Origin: Nymphaea colorata
Lineage: Eukaryota; Streptophyta; Magnoliopsida; Nymphaeales; Nymphaeaceae
Reading direction: 5' to 3'
Length of the DNA: 64,000 nt
Assembly: GCF_008831285.2 (NCBI RefSeq)
Contig: NC_045140.1
Coordinates: forward strand, 5,497,528-5,561,527
Of this stretch, positions 60,663-64,000 are shown one piece after another. Position numbers and translations under genes: made by a program. Position 1 is the stretch's first letter; every line of letters starts with the position of its first letter. The notes below the pieces were generated by a model that saw nothing but the letters and a program-made list of their open reading frames with translations, did not search any database and had not been told where the DNA came from.

Positions 60663-61061
60663 ATGGCAAGCAGGGCCATGGGGCAGTTCTCCTACCACAG
60701 GCTCACGCCCGAGGGCGAAGATCTGCTGGATGTTTCCGAGTTTCCATGGCGGTCGGCTTCCCGAAGCTGGACGAGATCATCGGGGAGGTTTCAGTTCAGG
60801 AGGCGGAGGTCCAGGCTGAGAGTCCCCAGCTTGGGGAGGTTCTTTAAGAGGAGGAGAAGCTTTCTGTCTGCCTTCAGGGCGTCCTGCAGGAAGGTGGTGA
60901 AGAGGTTGGTGGAGGGCAGAGCCCATTTTGGGGAGCTGTTTGCTGGGAACTATATGTTCATGCAGGTGACGGCTGGGGCTCCTTCCATGGGGTACTGCTT
61001 GGACAAGCAATTCATGGCCCAGCAGTACTCCAAGTATCTGCCTTCTAAGGTTGCTGCTTGA
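60663..61061 (+). CDS. Small basic plant protein, function unknown
   Basis: An intronless 132-codon gene with a good plant start context (AACAATGGC). A second in-frame ATG lies five codons later. Composition is clearly coding: it is G+C-rich against an AT-rich surrounding. The protein has no signal peptide or membrane segment. Residues 13-30 are acidic/hydrophobic (TPEGEDLLDVSEFPW). Residues 42-81 are Arg/Lys-rich (FRRRRSRLR, FKRRRSFLS, FRASCRKVVKRL). A block at 84-103 has the core HFGELFAGNYMFMQV. The tail is rich in Gln, Tyr and Lys. From memory, the GELFAGNY-FMQV block recurs in a family of short, uncharacterised plant-only proteins. I know of no assigned function. The basic stretch could direct it to the nucleus or bind nucleic acid or membrane, but nothing shows which. 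Confidence 0.75.
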   Translation: MASRAMGQFSYHRLTPEGEDLLDVSEFPWRSASRSWTRSSGRFQFRRRRSRLRVPSLGRFFKRRRSFLSAFRASCRKVVKRLVEGRAHFGELFAGNYMFMQVTAGAPSMGYCLDKQFMAQQYSKYLPSKVAA

Positions 61062-62400
61062 AGTTTCTGGGTTTCTTTGTTCAGCGACCGCTTCATTTTC
61101 TTTGATCTTTCTTCTCTGGTTTCCCTTGGGCTTCTTGGGAGTTCGTTTCTGCTACTGTCATGGCCGCCGTAGGGCACAAATCTCATCGTTTTCCGAGTAC
61201 AGAAACCCTTTTTCTTTTTTATTTGTTGAGTTCCACATTTTCTTTTCTTTTTCTTTCTCTTCTCTGGCTTGTAAAGAACATGAATACCAAAAAAACTTCC
61301 GCGGAAAGTGATTTTCTTTGTGTTAATTTCATGTGATTCTTTTTCCCTCCTTCGTTTTTGGTTATTTGGTTGGTGGTGAATCACGGGTTCTGCATTGCAT
61401 CATCTAAGTGAGCGTGACAGCTGCAATGCGTCTGTCCTTTTCTTTTTTTTCTTTTTCTTTTTTGTTTTTGTCCTTAAAACAAAAATTGCAGATCCAGGAA
61501 ACATCTTCATTATTGGTAGGTTTAAATAGTCACAAGTTCATGCGAAGGTAAAAAGCTAAACTTAAATTGGTGAAAGTAAAGAAGTTCAGTACTCAATTTG
61601 AAGAACAATACGCGCAAATTAAAATCAACAAACAGGCACAATCAATGAAGATGTTCACTTCATTTTCACGGTACAATACTTTCATATCTGTATCTTCTGT
61701 TCCTACCAATTGAGCAGCAACTTCCGGGAGTGTGTGTGCGCGTGTGAGACTGCAGTCGATCTGCATGTATTCCGAGTAACTTGCCTGCATGCTTGAGTTC
61801 TGAACTTCTAAACGATTCCGATGGAGACACACATCAGAGATATTACTGTTGCCAAAATATAAACACAGAGAGATCAATTTCCTTTGCGAGCATAACATGT
61901 TTAATACAAAATTTTATCGAAATCAGTCGGCCAATATCCACTGCCGAATTGGTAAAATTAAATTTTCCGACACTAAAAAGTCTCACAAATGGTGTATTCT
62001 GCAACAGCAAATCAATGGTCACTGTTTCTAACTACGGAATGCATCATTAACAAAAGTTTCTGGTGTTCCAAATTTTTTTTATGAAAAAAAAACACACAAT
62101 CTGACAAAAGACGTCAGCCGACTAATTTCAATTTTATATACATATATAGAAGTGGGGTGGGGGAATACTTGATTTGACCATGTACAAAGATTTCTCAAGT
62201 TCAAATATTAATATATTATGAATGAGCATTTCATGACGTTACAAGGTGGAGGAAGATGGTACTCCCTGATTTTCTTGAGGACCTCTGTCAAATACTTTAG
62301 AAAAGACGAGGGATAAGGATGGGATACCAAGACACTTTCTTTCTTTTTCCTGTAATGCAAATACGTACCCACCTTACATCATATATATCTAATAAGGAGT
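61062..62400. other. 3' flank of the small gene and intergenic region
   Basis: The first few hundred bases, pyrimidine-rich with many TTTC runs, are likely untranslated. Minus-strand frames at 60950-61384 and 61593-61898 have no domain content. Confidence 0.45.
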
Positions 62401-62404
62401 ACAA

Positions 62405-62585
62405 CCAATGGCTGAGCAAGGTGCGGGCTGTCGCCTGTTGCCCACGCATACCCAGATAATTTATTTTATTTATAAATTAGTGGCTCTATATAATTTATTT
62501 TTTTACACAGCGGTGTCACTTAAATTTAAGATTTCTTATATTAGAAGCCGCTTAGTGAACAAATTGTGACTTCAGCACTGGATAT
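62405..62585 (+). repeat. Dispersed repeat, first of a pair at the window end
   Basis: CCAATGGCTGAGCAAGGTGCG, then GGGCTGT, TTGCCCAC, ATTTATAAATTAGT and CTTAAATTTAAGATTTCTTATATTA. The same order recurs at 63838-64000. It is noncoding and probably part of a transposon. Confidence 0.75.
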
Positions 62586-62639
62586 TATTTGGATAAGTCA
62601 TAATTATAAAAGACTTTGTTTACCTTGCATGCAGGATGC

Positions 62640-62800
62640 AGCCTGGAATTTTTTTTGAAGGCGCTAAATCATAGTTTCAAAAATTTGATGGAAGCCGAAA
62701 TATAGTTCTTTTTTAATTTTATATAAGATAAATGAACTTTTTAAAAATTTAAACGTAAATTTTTTCATTTTTTTTAAGGGCTATGACTTTAGCAGAAAAT
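62640..62800. repeat. Dispersed repeat with AT-rich core
   Basis: CCTGGAATTTTTTTTGAAGGCG, ATAGTTTCAAAAATTTGATGG and AGCCGAAATATAG parallel the copy at 2356-2575 (CAGGAATTTT...ATAGTTTTAAAATTTTAACAGG...AGCCGAAATA). They are in the same orientation. Confidence 0.6.
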
Positions 62801-62819
62801 TCTTGGGATTTAAGAAATG

Positions 62820-63115
62820 ACATCTGAGATATACATAAATATCCAATCTGATTTGGGTCGGATTTAATTTTAAATAAAATGCATGCATCCAATGCTCTTA
62901 CATTTTGAAAATCATCAGACTCTGTTCAATATTCGGTTTTGGATTCATATAGACATGTAAAAATCAGATTTGAATTGTGAAATTAGATTTCGGATTCAGA
63001 TATGACTTTTCTTTGTTCATATTTGATTCCAAATATGCATCTAAATATGTGACCATCCAAAAAAACAAATACGGTTAAGGGTATATCTAATTTGAATCTG
63101 ATCTATTGACGTCCC
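62820..63115. mobile_element. Inverted, partial copy of the GACGTCAAT MITE family
   Basis: The right end ATTGACGTCCC (63105-63115) is the exact reverse complement of the left end of the element at 4837. The next 60 bases inward match as well (GGTTAAGGGTATATCTAAT..). The interior has the same 'ggattcagatatga' words. The other terminal repeat is not clear, so this copy is truncated or degraded at its left side. Confidence 0.65.
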
Positions 63116-63834
<719 letters not shown>

Positions 63835-63837
63835 TGT

Positions 63838-64000
63838 GAGCCAATGGCCGAGCTAGATGCGGGCTGTTGCCCACACATACCTGCATAGTTTATTTCATTT
63901 ATAAATTAGTTTTTCCATGTAATTTATTTTATTACATATTGCTACTACTTAAATTTAAGATTTCTTATATTAAAAGTCACTTGGGGGATATTTTATTACA
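63838..64000 (+). repeat. Dispersed repeat, second of the pair, cut by the window end
   Basis: GAGCCAATGGCCGAGCTAGATGC..., GGGCTGTTGCCCACACATACC, ATTTATAAATTAGT and CTTAAATTTAAGATTTCTTATATTA match 62405-62585 in order. A short 'cgcctgt' stretch is missing. The element continues past the window. Confidence 0.75.

Overview
This is nuclear DNA from a flowering plant. It is AT-rich, with GT-AG introns up to about 2.1 kb, long intergenic stretches, microsatellites and decayed transposable elements. All three named genes have plant-only or plant-typical architectures. I cannot name the species.

Four protein-coding genes are supported, all on the + strand. (1) 660-1376: an intronless secreted E6-like protein with a TATA box at 579-586. 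(2) 12029-20018: a ten-exon gene for a plastid rhodanese-like protein of the STR11 type (293 aa). (3) 33118-39373: an eleven-coding-exon RGLG-type E3 ubiquitin ligase with a copine/vWA domain and a RING finger (443 aa). (4) 60663-61061: a small intronless gene for a basic 132-aa protein of unknown function. The exon joins of genes 2 and 3 were worked out by hand. Every junction keeps frame, and both totals are multiples of three (882 and 1332 nt). The four genes are separate units and show no sign of acting in one pathway.

Region by region: 1-2.3 kb holds the E6-like gene. 2.3-11.7 kb is intergenic, with a dispersed repeat, a 434-bp MITE-like element (4837-5270), a SINE-like element (6451-6672) and a 49-bp x 4 tandem repeat (9141-9336). 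12.0-20.2 kb is STR11, whose last exon is followed by two decayed tandem copies of its own end. 20.9-31.3 kb consists of two diverged copies of one noncoding segment of about 5 kb. 31.3-39.4 kb is RGLG. 39.4-49.6 kb is intergenic with repeat relics, including a zinc-knuckle end of a LINE (42952-43330). 49.6-57.5 kb is a cluster of dead LINE pieces, among them a 2.9-kb tandem duplication that happened after the element had died. 57.5-64 kb holds the small basic-protein gene and more repeats, ending in a (TA)n tract of about 130 bp.

I looked for an undescribed multi-gene system and did not find one. The strongest unexplained structures are the duplications: the 5-kb pair, the LINE pair and the STR11 3' end. 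All similarity calls were made by eye or from memory, without any database search.
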